In this document: positions 1-11,506 of the stretch, one piece after another | Position numbering within the stretch: position 1 is the stretch's first letter | Layout: each line of letters opens with the position of its first letter | Assembly (NCBI GenBank): GCA_001179505.1 | Contig: CDMY01000253.1 | Span: 24,006-88,005 of the forward strand | Origin: Vitrella brassicaformis | Taxonomy: Eukaryota; Sar; Vitrellaceae | Reading direction: 5' to 3' | DNA: 64,000 nucleotides | Made by a program: the position numbers and the translations under genes | The notes under the pieces: generated by a model | Told to the model about the DNA's origin: nothing | The model's input: only the letters and a program-made list of their open reading frames with translations | Databases searched by the model: none

Positions 1-3000
1 AAAGCAACAAGCCCCCTGACACGCCGCAAGGACAGAGCCAGCCAGCCGCGGCCGCCGCAGCAGCAGCCAGTGCAGGAGCAGGGTCGCCATCCCACCACAC
101 CCACGGGCACAACACACGCGGGCATGGGCAGCATGGCCATGGACACAGTGATGCCGCGGGGTCGTCATCTGCAGCAGCAGCTGCCGCCAGTGGTGATACG
201 GGTGTGTCTGGGCAGGACAAGCCGGGGGCTGGTGGTGAGGGGTCTGGCGAGGCAAACGTCAATGAGAAGGAGAAGCAGAAGAAGGAGAAGAAGAAAAAGC
301 AAGAACAACAGTTCTGCAGGTGGGCGAGAGGGACAGGGAGGGAGGGGGTTGTGAGTTCTGGTGGGGGGATGGTGCAGTGCCTCTGAGTGTGTGTTGTGTG
401 TAATGTGTTGTGTGCAGTGTGTGTTTCGGTGCCGGCGGGGACAGCCTCAACGAAATCAAGGAGTGCCAGAGGTGCTTTGTCACGGTGCACAAGAACTGCT
501 ATGCAGGTGAGACAAACAAGGAGAGTGAGTGAGAGGGAGGGAGAGACCAATGGACATACTGTCTGTCTGTCTGTCTGTGTGGTGTCATCCATCCATCCAT
601 CAGCCGCCCGCCAGACGAAGTTCAAGGAGCCCCAGGAGAACCAGCTCTGGTACTGCGACCGGTGCCAGGCAGAGATGAAAAAGAAGCGGCACATCTTCAT
701 CCCTCGCTCCCAAAAGTGCGCGATATGCGGGTGGCCGGGCGGCGCGCTCAAGAAGACCACCGACAACCGGTGGGTGCACGTGACCTGTGCCGTCTGGCTG
801 CTGCCCTACGGCATCACCTGCCGCAAAATGCTCACATACGAGGGGTGGGACCTCACCCATATCAAGCCCGAACGCGCCGGCAAGACCTGCTGCATCTGCA
901 ACCGCTCTGGGGGTAAGTGAGTCAGCGAGCCACCTTCCCCCCCCCACCCCCCCCACCACTAGCACTCCCCACCACACACGATGCATGCCCCCCTCCATCC
1001 ATCCATCCATTTCTGTGAATGTGTGCAGGTTTCACAGTCCCGTGCAGTCACATCCCCGCCGACGGCTCCCCCTGCTGCGACAAGTCCTTCCACCCCATGT
1101 GTGCGTGGTACGAGGGCCTCTTCTGCCGCGCAGCCCTCATGGGCCCCGTGCAGCAGCCCGACGAGTCCAACAAGCAGTGGCGTGCGCGTGTCGACCAGGA
1201 GGCGTTAACTGAGCACTTCATGACGTGGCAGGGGATGCCTGACAAGGCGTTTCCCAAGCTGCAGGTGGCCGTCTACTGCCCAGAACACACACCTCCTGAG
1301 GCCAAGGAGCGCAGGTGCGTCTTGACGAAAGAGAGAGGAAGGGGCGGGGGGGGAGAGGGGAACACTGACGCACTCAGCCGCCTCTTTGTGTTGTGTGGAC
1401 GGTCAGGTCAATAAGTGACCAGAAGGAGTACCGGCACAAGGGCCTGGTCAACCGCGACTGCCGCCCCGACCTCCACGACAAAAAGCGAGGCCGCACCAGG
1501 CAGGAAACGGCTGGACTCAGCAACGACCGACTAGAGTTCGACCCCCGCGCCATGGGCCTCGTTTTGAAACCCGACACAAACGCTCCCAACATATGTGTCC
1601 GCCCCAAGGTCAGTCAGCCAGCAGGAGAGAGCAGGCCAGACAATACACGGACACACAAACAACCTTTCTCTCGTTCTGTGTATGATCGCGATGGATGCGA
1701 TGCAGGCGTCGTTGCGTGACGGCGAGGCCCAAGCCGCCCTCAGCCATCTCACAGGCGCCGCACCCCCACCCCCACCACCCAAGGACATGCCGAAGTCGGC
1801 AAAGGTGAGAATGGAGGCGGCGGCAGCAGCAGCGCGGAAAGCCCTTACCTCCCGTGGCGACTCCCCTGCGCGCAAGGCCGAGTCGACCATGTCTGAGGGC
1901 CTGTCTGCGGCCGACGGCCTCAACTCACGTGCACGTCGTCAACCGGCGCGCGACCAGCGGCGCAGGAAGCAGAGACGACACATGGAGGCGAAACACGCCA
2001 GGGGTGGGCTGGTCCCCCTCAGCCGCAACCTTGAAGCCGATGACGATGACGGCTTTTACGCGCTGCACACCATCAAGGAAGAGCCGGTAGAGGACGAGCA
2101 CCTCCCCGCCGCCGCTGCCCAAGTTGAGCCACCCACGCCGCCATCCCGCCCCAAGCGCAAGAGAGAGAAGGGCGGCAAGGGGGGCAGTGACAAGAAGAAG
2201 CTCAGGAGGGACAAGGAGGAGGACCACCCTGCCCCCGATGCTGCCGAGGACGAGCAGCCACCGGCCCCCCCTGTCGAGGAGGCACTCCCCCTCGATGCTG
2301 CCGAGGACGAGCAGCCACCGGCCCCCCCTGTCGAGGAGGCACTCCCCCCCGATGCTGCCACCGGCCCCCCCTGTCGAGGAGGCACTCCCCCCCGATGCTG
2401 CCGAGGACGAGCAGCCACCGGCCCCCCCTGTCGAGGAGGAGGAGGAGCAGCCACCGCTCCCTGCGCCTCCCCCTGGCCCACCACCTCCACTGCTCCCACC
2501 ACCACCACCAGCCCCCGCTGCCCCCTCTACTGCCCATCGCCCCCTAACTAGGGCGCAGACCAAGGGGGAGGGGGCGGCCGTCAAGAAGGAAGGGGAGGGC
2601 CCGAAGACTTGTGTCAAGCGCAAGGCGCCGCAGTCTCTGGGCCCTAGACGGCCCACCAAGCGGCAGAAGGCGGCCAGCAGCCGCGGCGAGAAGCGCAAGG
2701 GCACCGTCGACGAGCCCGAGGAGCCACGCCGCACGAAGACCGCCAGGACAGCCGCCAAGCCCAAGGCTGCCAAGACCAAGGCCAAGGCTGTCAAGAAGAC
2801 CCGCGCTGTGGCCAAACCCAAGACGGCTGCCGCCAAGCCCAAGGCCAAGGCGGTACGGACGCACACACATGGACACACGCACATCCGCCACACCATGCCA
2901 CAGGGGCCATGAAGGCACATGTTATGTTGTCCTGTTGTGTGTGGTGTGTTGACCTGCCTGTATCCCTGCGCGCGCAGAGCGTTCGCAAGCCCATCACCAA

Positions 3001-3635
3001 GAAGCCCAAGGCGGCGGCCAAGGGCAAGGCCAAACCCAAGGCCAAAGGTGCGCCCCCACTCGACCTACAACCCACGACCTACTCCCTCACACACGTGAGT
3101 GCGTCCTTGGTTTGTGTGGTGTGACTGCAGCCAAGGCCAAGCAGAAGGCGGACCCCCCCAAGGGCAAGGCCAAGCCCAAGCCAAAGCCGAAAGCCAAGAA
3201 ACCGCAACGTAAGCGAGGGCGGGCGGGAGGGAGGGGGAACAGGACAGACAGACAGACAGACAGACAGACAAGGAGAGAGAGGGGGGGTTTGTGAGTGGGT
3301 GCGGTCACCATTGTGCTGTGCTGTGTTGTGTGTTCTGTCATGCAGGCAAGAAGGGTGCCGCCACCTCTGCTGCTGCTGCTGCCGCCGCCAAACCACTCGC
3401 CGCACACGAGGCCAAGAAGATCACACGTAAGAGACACACAACCACCACCACCACGACCACCGCCACGACAACGCAGCAACCATTACCTCGTCTCGCCTCT
3501 TGCCGTGTGTCTATCTCGTGATATGTTTGGCGTGCAGGCGAGGCAGACAAGCCGCGCTACCAACCCCGCAGCCGCAATGCTTGCAAGGCCAACCCCGAGG
3601 ACAACCACCGGAAGAAACGCAAGCGGCCTGACTGA
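1..3635 (+). CDS. PHD plus extended-PHD chromatin reader with Lys/Ala/Pro-rich tail, 5' partial
   Basis: Ten exons can be joined in phase: 1-319, 418-506, 604-912, 1029-1314, 1407-1608, 1706-2852, 2978-3047, 3131-3208, 3346-3426 and 3538-3635 (stop). The reading frame is open to the left edge, so the start is outside. A first PHD finger is visible (CSVCFGAGGD, ECQRC, HKNC, WYCDRC), followed by an extended PHD of the BRPF/JADE type (KCAICGWPGGALK, WVHVTCAVWLLP, CCIC, FHPMCAWYEG). PHD-ePHD pairs normally bind histone H3 tails in acetyltransferase complexes; nuclear action is inferred. The tail is basic and low-complexity, with AKPK repeats like histone H1 and a final KKRKRPD that could be a nuclear localisation signal. 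Exon 6 holds a 57-base repeat in which one copy lacks 14 bases and shifts the frame, so either the allele is broken there or the sequence is in error. Domain identity is firm; integrity of the tail is not. Confidence 0.85.
2237..2440 (+). repeat. 57-base coding tandem repeat with one 43-base copy
   Basis: Copies begin at 2237, 2294, 2351 and 2394. The full unit encodes 19 residues, DAAEDEQPPAPPVEEALPP. The spacings are 57, 57 and 43 bases: the third copy lacks the 14 bases between its first GATGCTGCC and ACCGGCC, leaving a direct junction. The frame upstream of 2351 and the frame downstream differ by exactly this amount, and each is clearly coding on its own side. Confidence 0.9.
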
Positions 3636-5034
3636 CCGACCGGCCGACCATGGATGCGGTGCAGGGCGGTGCGGCTGCGGCGGGTGCGTGAGTGAGGTGT
3701 GCGTGAGTGGCTTGTCCGTCGTGTGCTGATGGGGTGGGGGCGTCGTGGTGGTGGACGGATGTAGCAATCTGATAGCTGGGAGGCCACACAGACAGACAAG
3801 ACAGACAAGACAGACAGACGACAGACACGCCACGGCACGCCTAGAGAGCTGCCCAGTGGTCGGTCGGTCGGTCCGTCAGTCGGTCGGCTGATTCCTTCCT
3901 TGGTTGGTCGAGCTGCCTGCCTGCCTGCCGTTATGGGTGGGATGCGTTCATGGGTGCATGGTATGGTGGGTGTCTCGTCTCTCTCGTGCGTCGGTGCATG
4001 GTGGGCGTACCTTACTTACCTGCTGCAGACATGGATGGCGTGGAGTGGAGGGGGAGAGCCAGTGAGTGACACACCGGATGATTGGCTGAAAGACTGACGG
4101 ACTGGCTGCTGGCTGGCCACTGGGCGGACTGACTGGCTGGGCGGGTTGGTGTGGTGTTTGATGACGTGTGCCCTGTCGTGTCGTGAGTGACGTGGACTAA
4201 GTGGCCTGGCCGACCCCCAACCCCCATCACCCCCATCCCCCCCAGCCCCCTCTCTCTCTGTGGCTCTACTCTCCCTCCCTCACACACACATACACACATA
4301 CACACATATACACATAGCCCATATATTCGTGACTGCGTGTGCATGGAGAGAGGGGAGGGGCAGGGGCAGGGGCAGGGTGGGCGTAGCTGCCCATCCATCT
4401 GTCTGATTTTTTAAAGCCGGGAGGGAGGGAGGGGGGGAGGGAGGGAGAGGGCACATTCGCACAATGCCATCTTCGTGACTTCGTGTGCATGGAGGGAGGG
4501 GAGGGGCAGGGGCAGGGGGGAAAGGGGCGTTGCGTGCCAATCGATCTGTCTGATTTTCTTAAGCCGGGAGGGAGGGAGGGAGGGAGGGGGGGAGGAGAGG
4601 GCATTTCGTTTTTCCACATACGCATGCACTCCCATACACCCATAGACACATGCATACGCGTGGTTGGTTGAGCAGTTTGGAATTATTGCGGGAGTGCTGG
4701 CGGGGCGGGGAATCGGATTGGATCGGATAGCCTGACTTGACGGGCTGCATCCCTCCATCCAGTGACTCATTCACTCACTCATCAACAAACGATTTCACAC
4801 GGACTGAGTCGTGGTGCCCTGCGGGGCGGGGCGGGGCGGTCGTGCAGACAGACAGACAGACAGACAGGCAACCTGAGAGGGAGAGAGGGAGGAAGAGGGA
4901 GTGACCTGTGCTGACCTGTCCACACACACACACACACACACGCTCACTGCACACCCACAGACCTGACATCCACCTCCTCAATCTGAGTGCATTCATTGAT
5001 GTCTATGCGGTGTGTGTGTGTGTGTGTGTCCCAG
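3636..5034 (+). other. Non-coding spacer with simple repeats
   Basis: I see no convincing gene here. The stretch holds CAGA, GGTC and CA/TG runs and a 146-base tandem duplication annotated separately. Open frames are short and made of simple-sequence translation. It probably contains the 3' UTR of the PHD gene and possibly 5' exons of the next plus-strand gene. Confidence 0.6.
4325..4610 (+). repeat. 146-base tandem duplication
   Basis: Two adjacent copies start with CGTGACTGCGTGTGCATGG (4328) and CGTGACTTCGTGTGCATGG (4474). Each runs through a GGGGCAGG-rich block, TCTGTCTGATTTT, AAGCCGGGAGGGAGG and a G-rich tail. They differ mainly in the length of the G-rich runs. Confidence 0.85.
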
Positions 5035-5901
5035 AGTCGTCGACCGTCTCGCTGGCCATCGTGCGGCACTTCATGACGGCCATGGACCAGCATGACAGGT
5101 GCGTGAGAGGGTGGGCTGCACACAGAGAGAGAAAGGAGTCAAGACAGGGGTCATTCTTGTATTGGTGTCTGTGTGGTGTGTTGCAGGCCTCTGCTTCGGC
5201 CCTTCTACGGCAACAGACAGTGCCAGCGAATTTGCGAGAAGGCCGAAGCGGTAAGTAACCACTCCTTGAAGAGCAGGCACCAACACAGCCACGTCAATCA
5301 CATCCACACAGACCGGCAGATTATATCTCTTTGTCTGTCTGTCTGTGTCGTGATCTATAACGGCCTTCAGTGTGAATTCACGGAGCTGCGTCGGCTGCAG
5401 GACCACCTCGAGCAGGCCGTCACACGCCTCTCACATAGTGACGCCGCCATCGACCCCGCAGACATCGCCCTGATTCGCCACGCCATCCACCAGACCGGCC
5501 AGCTCAACGTGCAGCAGGTCCTCGAGGGCACACACCCCTTCACACACGCCCGCGGCGAGAGGGTGGTGCTGGTGGTGGAAGTCGGGGTGAGGGTGGTGAG
5601 GACGTCAGCAGCAGTGAGAGCATCGTTGCTCGGGTGTACGAGGCGGCCGCGCGCATACCCACCGAGAGGCTCCCGTCATTGGTACGACTTTTCTGTGTCT
5701 GCACCCCTGGATGTGCTGTTACTTGGTGTGTGTGTGCGTGACCACGTCTGTCTGTTCTCCCTCTCTGTCTCTCTGCGTGTGCGGAGACGGCAGGAGAGGG
5801 AGAGGAAGAGCCAGAGGGGCCGTGATCGAGACCGTGAGCGGGACGAGCGAGATGACACCGATGAGATGCAGCAGCAGGGGGAGGATTATGAGCTGGGATA
5901 A
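5035..5901 (+). CDS. Hypothetical protein with charged C-terminus, 5' end unresolved
   Basis: I do not recognise the family. Exons 5035-5098 and 5187-5250 and an exon from 5371 join in phase and include the segments LAIVRHFMTAMDQ, FYGNRQCQRICEKAEA and CEFTELRRLQDHLEQAV, which look helical. Around 5520-5560 the likely frame changes: downstream, a Gly-rich linker and then SSSESIVARVYEAAARIP read well in another frame up to a donor near 5681. A last exon from about 5792 encodes RDRDRERDERDDTDEM and ends at a TAA at 5899-5901. The frame change needs either a short unrecognised intron or an indel. No start codon upstream is persuasive, because the region before 5035 is TG-repeat sequence. Confidence 0.4.
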
Positions 5902-8447
5902 GTCGGCGTGATAGCGGGTGAGTGCGGCTGCGGGTGGGTGCTTGCAGTGAGTGCATGGTGCCTTCTTTGACGGCCTTATGTCGTGCCACTATTGGCGTGG
6001 TGGGCCTGGATGAGTAAGTACGTTGCAGAGAGACAGAGACACACACACAGAGAGAGAGAGAGCGAGAGAGAGAGAGAGAGAAACGGGTGGGTGGAGTATT
6101 TGTGTGGGAATTGCATATGAGCTGGCTGCTCTCTTGACGCGTTGGTCAGCGGACTGACTGCGCACACACGTCCCGGACGCTTTTCCTTCCGGTCAGTCTG
6201 TGTCTGTCTGTCTGTCTGTCTGCCTGGGAGTGCGCCAGTGAATTGAGTCAGGCGAGTACGGACGGGCAAGCTGGCTGTCGGTGTATTCCCACTGACTCAG
6301 TCAGTAGCCCTCTCCCTCTTTGTCCGTTTTGGGATGATGATTGATTGACTGACGGCTATTGTTCCTGTTTTGCCGTTATCTGTTTCCTGCCTGCCTGCCT
6401 GTCTGCATACGTGTGTCTGTGTGTGTGCGAGGGAGGGGTAGAGAGAACAGGTTTGAAGAGTTTTGAAGGGTGTGCGCAACGCAACGTGTGAGTGCGGATC
6501 GGTCAGTCAAAGGAATACACACCACACCAAAGCGAAGGGGGCTGTCATTTCATTGGCGCGCCAAGGATGGCGGCCGCTACCTAGCTGACTGACTGGCTTG
6601 ATAATGAGTACAGGACTTACCTTAAGACTCACTTGCTGACCGGCAGACAGGCAGACAGAGAGTGAGGGAGGAAGGTTCCCAGGCAGGCCATGTGCGTGTG
6701 CGTGTGCGTGGTGTGGGCAGCATGGCTGTGTCGGTGTGCACACGCAGAAAGAACCACGACAGACAGACAGACAGACAGACCAGTCAGCCAGCTCAGCCCA
6801 ACCTGACCTGACACAAACGTGGATGTGATGTGTGTACTTACTTGTGTGTGGGTGGGGGGATGGCCGTCCCGTCCCGTCGGGGGCACTCGACAGCCTTCAT
6901 GAGACAGAGGTCAGCAGACACACACAGATTGGGAGAGAGGGAGGGAATGCACTCACTGGCAAAGGAATGAACCAGGACTGTTGTGTGTTGCGCTGTGTTG
7001 GTTCATATCAGAAACCCGGCAGGCCCGTCTGGCGGCTTCTGATACATCGGCGGCACTGCGAGTCAATGAGAGTCGGCGCCATAGAGATGGCAGGCCGCCC
7101 ACTGATCGGCAGCAAATGGTAACTATACACAGAGACGACGGCCAGCGCATTAGAGATGCACTGAAGTCGCTGCGTGTGGGTGTGGTGTGGCCGTCAGGTG
7201 TGATTGACGTCACGACGTGATGCCCTCCCTTCTGAGGGACATCAGGTGCCGCCCGAGTGCAGTACGCCACCCCACCCACCCACATAAAAGGCTGCATGAA
7301 TGGCACTTGGTGTGTGTAGTTGTGGCGAGTGGTGCTCGTCGGCCACCTGACAAAGGGCACGGCGACCTGAGAATGAAACCCGTCGAATCAAATGGCGGTA
7401 AGCCAATTCAATTACACACACACACACGAGGAGAGAGGCGATGCGGCCGAGTAGCTACCTCACGGACCTGGCTGTCGGTTCCCGTCTGTGTCTGTGTGTG
7501 TGCATCGGATCGGACGAGTGTGAGGGCCGCCGAGGGCAATGGGATCATCGCCAGGGCTCATCGGATTGACAGGATGGATGACCACAGACACGACACACAG
7601 AGAGAGGCCTGCACCGTGGACACTCTTGTATACACGTGAGTGTCTGTGTCTGTGTGTGTGTATGCAGGTGCCTCGGCGCTTTCACTCAAGGATTATCTAT
7701 CGCGTGCACAAGAGCGGCGCATGGCACGGTGACTCACTTGATTCGATCGATATGCGGATGCCGCCGCGCCGTCTTGTTCTTGTGTGGTGAGCGAGTGCGG
7801 CAGTCTTGCCGTTTTCTGGTCGTTTGGATGAATTTTCCTAACCGGCTGGAGCAACCCTTAGCAGTAGATAGATTGACGTACGTACGTACGTCCACATACA
7901 CCAAAGTGTTTGTCTGCCTGCACGTGTGGCTGGCGTGCCAGAAGGCATCGATCGGTCACGGTCTGTCTGTACAAACAAGATTGCAGGCAGGATGGGCCAC
8001 GCAATCAATACGATAGATACCTGAAGGATGCTGTCTGTACACGCGACAGCAGACCGACTGGCTGACAGCACGACTACGCAAAGCATACACACATATTGAC
8101 AGACAGACACTGCGCGAATGAATGCCGCTCACCCCACGACGCGCTACTTACTTATCGCTGCGCTACGCTACGCTACGCTACGCTACGTCCCTTAAACTCC
8201 CGCCAACACACATACACTGCCTGCCCAAGCAGCGCCATCCCAGCTAGCTGGATAGAAGGAGCGGCTTCACGGTAATGAAGCAGACACACCACGACACTTC
8301 CTTCGTGCACTTCACTCCACCCACCCACGATCAGCATTAGATACCAGAAAACAGCGCAATCAAGACGACATATCTGCACTCTTCACCAGCTGGGCAGAAC
8401 AACCACAGGGCACACAAGTCAGTCAGTCATTGCGTCGATCAGCCAGG
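5902..8447 (+). other. Repeat-rich spacer with possible isolated exons
   Basis: No complete gene can be assembled. Two stretches look weakly coding on the plus strand. One is 7009-7118, bounded by an AG acceptor and a GTAACT donor, encoding LAASDTSAALRVNESRRH. The other is about 7500-7635, spliced to 7666-7733 and ending with SALSLKDYLSRAQERR and a stop. Their phases do not settle on one frame. The rest is CTGT/CAGA simple repeat, AG runs (6050-6080) and a CGCTA pentanucleotide run. Confidence 0.35.
8161..8185. repeat. CGCTA pentanucleotide microsatellite
   Basis: Five perfect head-to-tail copies of CGCTA lie in the spacer downstream (3') of the minus-strand dioxygenase gene. Confidence 0.95.
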
Positions 8448-11303
8448 TCAGTGTGGCAGGGGTGCGGCCTTGGCGAGGGAGGTGATGTAAAGCCACGCAA
8501 AACCCAAGACACGACGCCACTCCGCCCTGCTGTAGTGCTCACTCATCACCTCGCCACCAGAGGCCTGCATATCACCCACACGCAGCCAGAGAGAGGCACT
8601 GACAGTGCTTCTGGATGCCGGGCGGGGTGTGCGCACCGCACCTGGGTCATGGCGAAGTCAGCGTTAGGACAAAACGCGCCATGGAGGCCGTGGGGGACGA
8701 ACGAGGGCAGCGGCAGCCGCGCGATGGGGCCACTCGAGGTGAACTGGGCATCGAACAACACCACCTGGACACACAGACACGGATCCGTGAGGTCAATCAA
8801 ACGGGAAAGCGCAGGTCAGGTATGGTCTATATCGTATCTCACCTCTGATGTCATGTTCTTGCCGTTGAAGAGCAGCGACAGCAGGTAGCCCTCATCTTCT
8901 TCCTCGCCATGGCCATATCCACTACCTTGGCCCTGCTCCCTCCCACCCCGTCCCCTCTCCACCAGCCGTCTGTGTGTCAGTGTGGGGACAGCCGGCGACA
9001 CAGAGGCAGAGTAGAACAGCCCCGACGATCGCCGCCCATTCCTCCTCGCCCCCGCCTTGAGTAATGGCGGCTGCGTGGCGCTGGATGGAGGCGGGTCAGA
9101 AGAATGGTAGGGATGCGTCTCTCGCGGGCTAGTCTTTCTCGGTATGAAGCAAGGCTCGCCGCAGAACTCATGGGCATCGGGGAACCAGTAGGACGCTTCC
9201 TTGGTCTCCACATCGAGCTTGAGGATCCCCTGCAGCGGCGCACTCTCACTCGGGTCGCCCCCAGCCAGGCCGTAGACATACCGATATCTCTGCCCAACGT
9301 TGGCCGGATTGATGACGGGGAACTCGGTGAAGCGCTTCAGCAGGGGCCGCTTGTCGTATGCGAGCGGCCGGCCGCTGCCGCTCGTGGTGATGCGGTACCG
9401 GAAGAGCTCGATCTTGGGAATCTTCTTCTCGACTTGGTCGAAGAGCCAGATAGGGGTGTGTTTGGGGATGGGGTGCGGGTTGCTGGCCGTCCGGAGGGTC
9501 AGGTCGAAGGTGTAGCGCTCAGAGCGGTCGATATCGATCACCAGGTTACCTGATGAAACACGGAATGACGCACACGGGTGCGCGTGCGGGGATCGTGTCG
9601 CGTCGTGTCGTGTCGTGTTGTGTGGCTGACCATTCTCTTCCTCGTATGCGTTGGCAAAGTGGAAAATGAAGAACGGGTCCAGGTCAACACACCTGATGCC
9701 GTCAGCCCTTTCCCTCCTCTTGCCCTTGGCCATCCACACGCCCAGCGCCATCCACACACACGACGCCCACCCGAGCCACCTCCTGCCGCCTGTGGTGGTG
9801 TGCGGCTGCCGCTGCTGCTCCCTGTTTCTGGGCACGATGTAGAGGCGTGCCGGTCTGTCGGGATGGAATGAGAGTGCCTGTCCGATGCCGCACTTGCCGA
9901 GCAGCCAGGGGAGGGGGTGCAGCGACAACGGCGGCTGGATGAACAAATAGTAACTGACACACAGACAGAGAGAGAAGATTGGAACGTGTGATGTCGGTCG
10001 CTAGGTGTGTGTCATGTCATATATACTTGTCTGTGATTGCGAAGTCGTGCAGGAATGCCAGGCCGGGCATGCGGAAGGACCGCTGCTTCAGCAGCTTGAA
10101 GGACGGATCAAACTCCCACACAGACACCTGCATACAGGCAGCACAAGGCGCACACATTCTGGTGTGACCACGCCCCCCGGTACGGTCGGGTTACCTTTGA
10201 GCTGACAGGCCGTATCTGGCAGCCAAAGGCCACCAGACAATTGGTCTTGGGATCGATCTTGTAGTGTGCCGCCATCACCCCGCCCCTCTTGAGCAGACCG
10301 TTCAGGCTGCTTTCACGCAGAGTGGACAGAGAGATCGGGTCCAGCGCATAGGGGCGGCCCTGCTCCCTGCACACATGAATGAATGGATGGGTGCACACGT
10401 GTGTGTCTGTAGGCTTATGTGGTGTGTATCGGCTGGCTTGGCGTGGTGGTGGGTACCAGAGTGCGAGCAGTTTTCTGTTCCACCAGAGGACGCCTGTATT
10501 GGCCACATTCTTGACGCGAAGATCGAGGAAACTCCGCAGCCAGCCGCCCCTCTTGGCCGTCCCAAACACACCCCTGCGTCACATCACACGCGGCCATCCA
10601 CGTAAACACACATAGGTTCCTTGTGTGTCTTGCGTGCTGCCGCACCTGAAGCAGATGCGCCCCTCCTTCTGCTCCTTGACATATCCTTTGGTCTTGACAT
10701 ACTGGCTGCGGAAGTAGGCCCGTCCGTTGCTGAAAGTGATGGCAGCCACCATCCCATCGCCATCGAAGGGATGCAGCACCAGATCCTCGCCTATTTGGAA
10801 CTTGCCGTGCCCGTTACGAAAGTATGTGCCCTGACGAACGATTGCACACAAACACACACGCAAAGGCAGGCCATCCATCCATCGGCGATTGAATGTCGGT
10901 CGGCTGCTTGACCGTGTCAGTGTTGGCGTACCTTGATGTCAGCTGGGACAGTGCCATTTAGCTGACAGGGCGACACCTCCCGTGCATTCACAAACCCACG
11001 ACGATACGCATCCATGTCGTAGCGATAGATCTGCCCTCCTCCCTCGCCATCCTTGCTCCAAGACTGCCGCAGTCGCCGCAAGATGCCGACCGGCTGAGTG
11101 CTTGCAGCCACTGGCGGGCGGGAGATTGCGGTCGCTGACGCTCTCCAGAGCATGCTGTCGCCTTTCCGTCGCGTGTGCGAGCGGTGGCTGGCGCATGGTG
11201 GGCGCACGAAGAGGGGACGGCGAAGAGGAGATGTGCTGACACATAGATGTATGTGGAGGCAGATGACGCATAGCAGGCATAGCAATGAAGCGCCCTCTTC
11301 CAT
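8448..11303 (-). CDS. Carotenoid cleavage dioxygenase family protein
   Basis: Nine exons join in phase: 11303-10932, 10830-10646, 10573-10457, 10366-10195, 10127-10027, 9953-9631, 9549-8843, 8764-8642 and 8564-8448, for 738 residues. This family (with RPE65) uses a non-haem Fe(II) held by four histidines to cleave carotenoid or apocarotenoid double bonds with O2. All four histidine motifs are visible in order: AAHYKIDP, FLHDFAITDKY, IFHFANAYEE and PHGLHGAF. The typical DGDGMVAAITF segment lies near the N-terminus. The start at 11303 gives a hydrophobic Cys-rich leader, possibly for plastid or membrane targeting. The protein is longer than the usual 500-600 residues. About 70 low-complexity residues sit between CFIPRK and DEGYLLSLLFN, and an in-frame 78-base stretch ending at about 9691 has GT-AG borders and could be an unremoved intron. 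The last 39 residues are outside the conserved fold. Substrate cannot be told. Confidence 0.9.
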
Positions 11304-11506
11304 TCTTCTTCAGTCTCAGAGAGAGAGAGAGAGAGTGGTTTCACGGAATGCCTAGCCTCTGCGAGCTGAGCGACCCGAAAGATTCCTCTGCGAGATGAAT
11401 GCAGTTGTGTTCGTTGTGTATGCAGTTACGCTGTTTTAACTCTCAGCTGAATCACACGCTGTTTTCTTCGTTGATCCATCTCTGTCGCCACCCGAGGGAT
11501 CTCAGG
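11304..11506. promoter_or_regulatory. Shared divergent promoter region
   Basis: Only 203 bases separate the start codons of the minus-strand dioxygenase and the plus-strand GST-like gene, so both 5' UTRs and core promoters must lie here. An AG-repeat (GAGAGAGAGAGAGAG, near 11318-11334) is present. No TATA box is evident. Confidence 0.6.

Noticed and set aside
1925-2920. A 331-codon minus-strand open frame opposite the Pro/Ala-rich exon of the PHD gene
   Set aside because: It is the shadow of a GC-rich repetitive coding exon; the plus-strand frame has the domain context and splice sites.
4917-5030. Direct-repeat arrays (CA, TG, CTGT, CAGA, CATC) that could look like CRISPR or telomeric repeats
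   Set aside because: The units are 2-5 bases with no spacers and lie mostly in introns and spacers; they are microsatellites.
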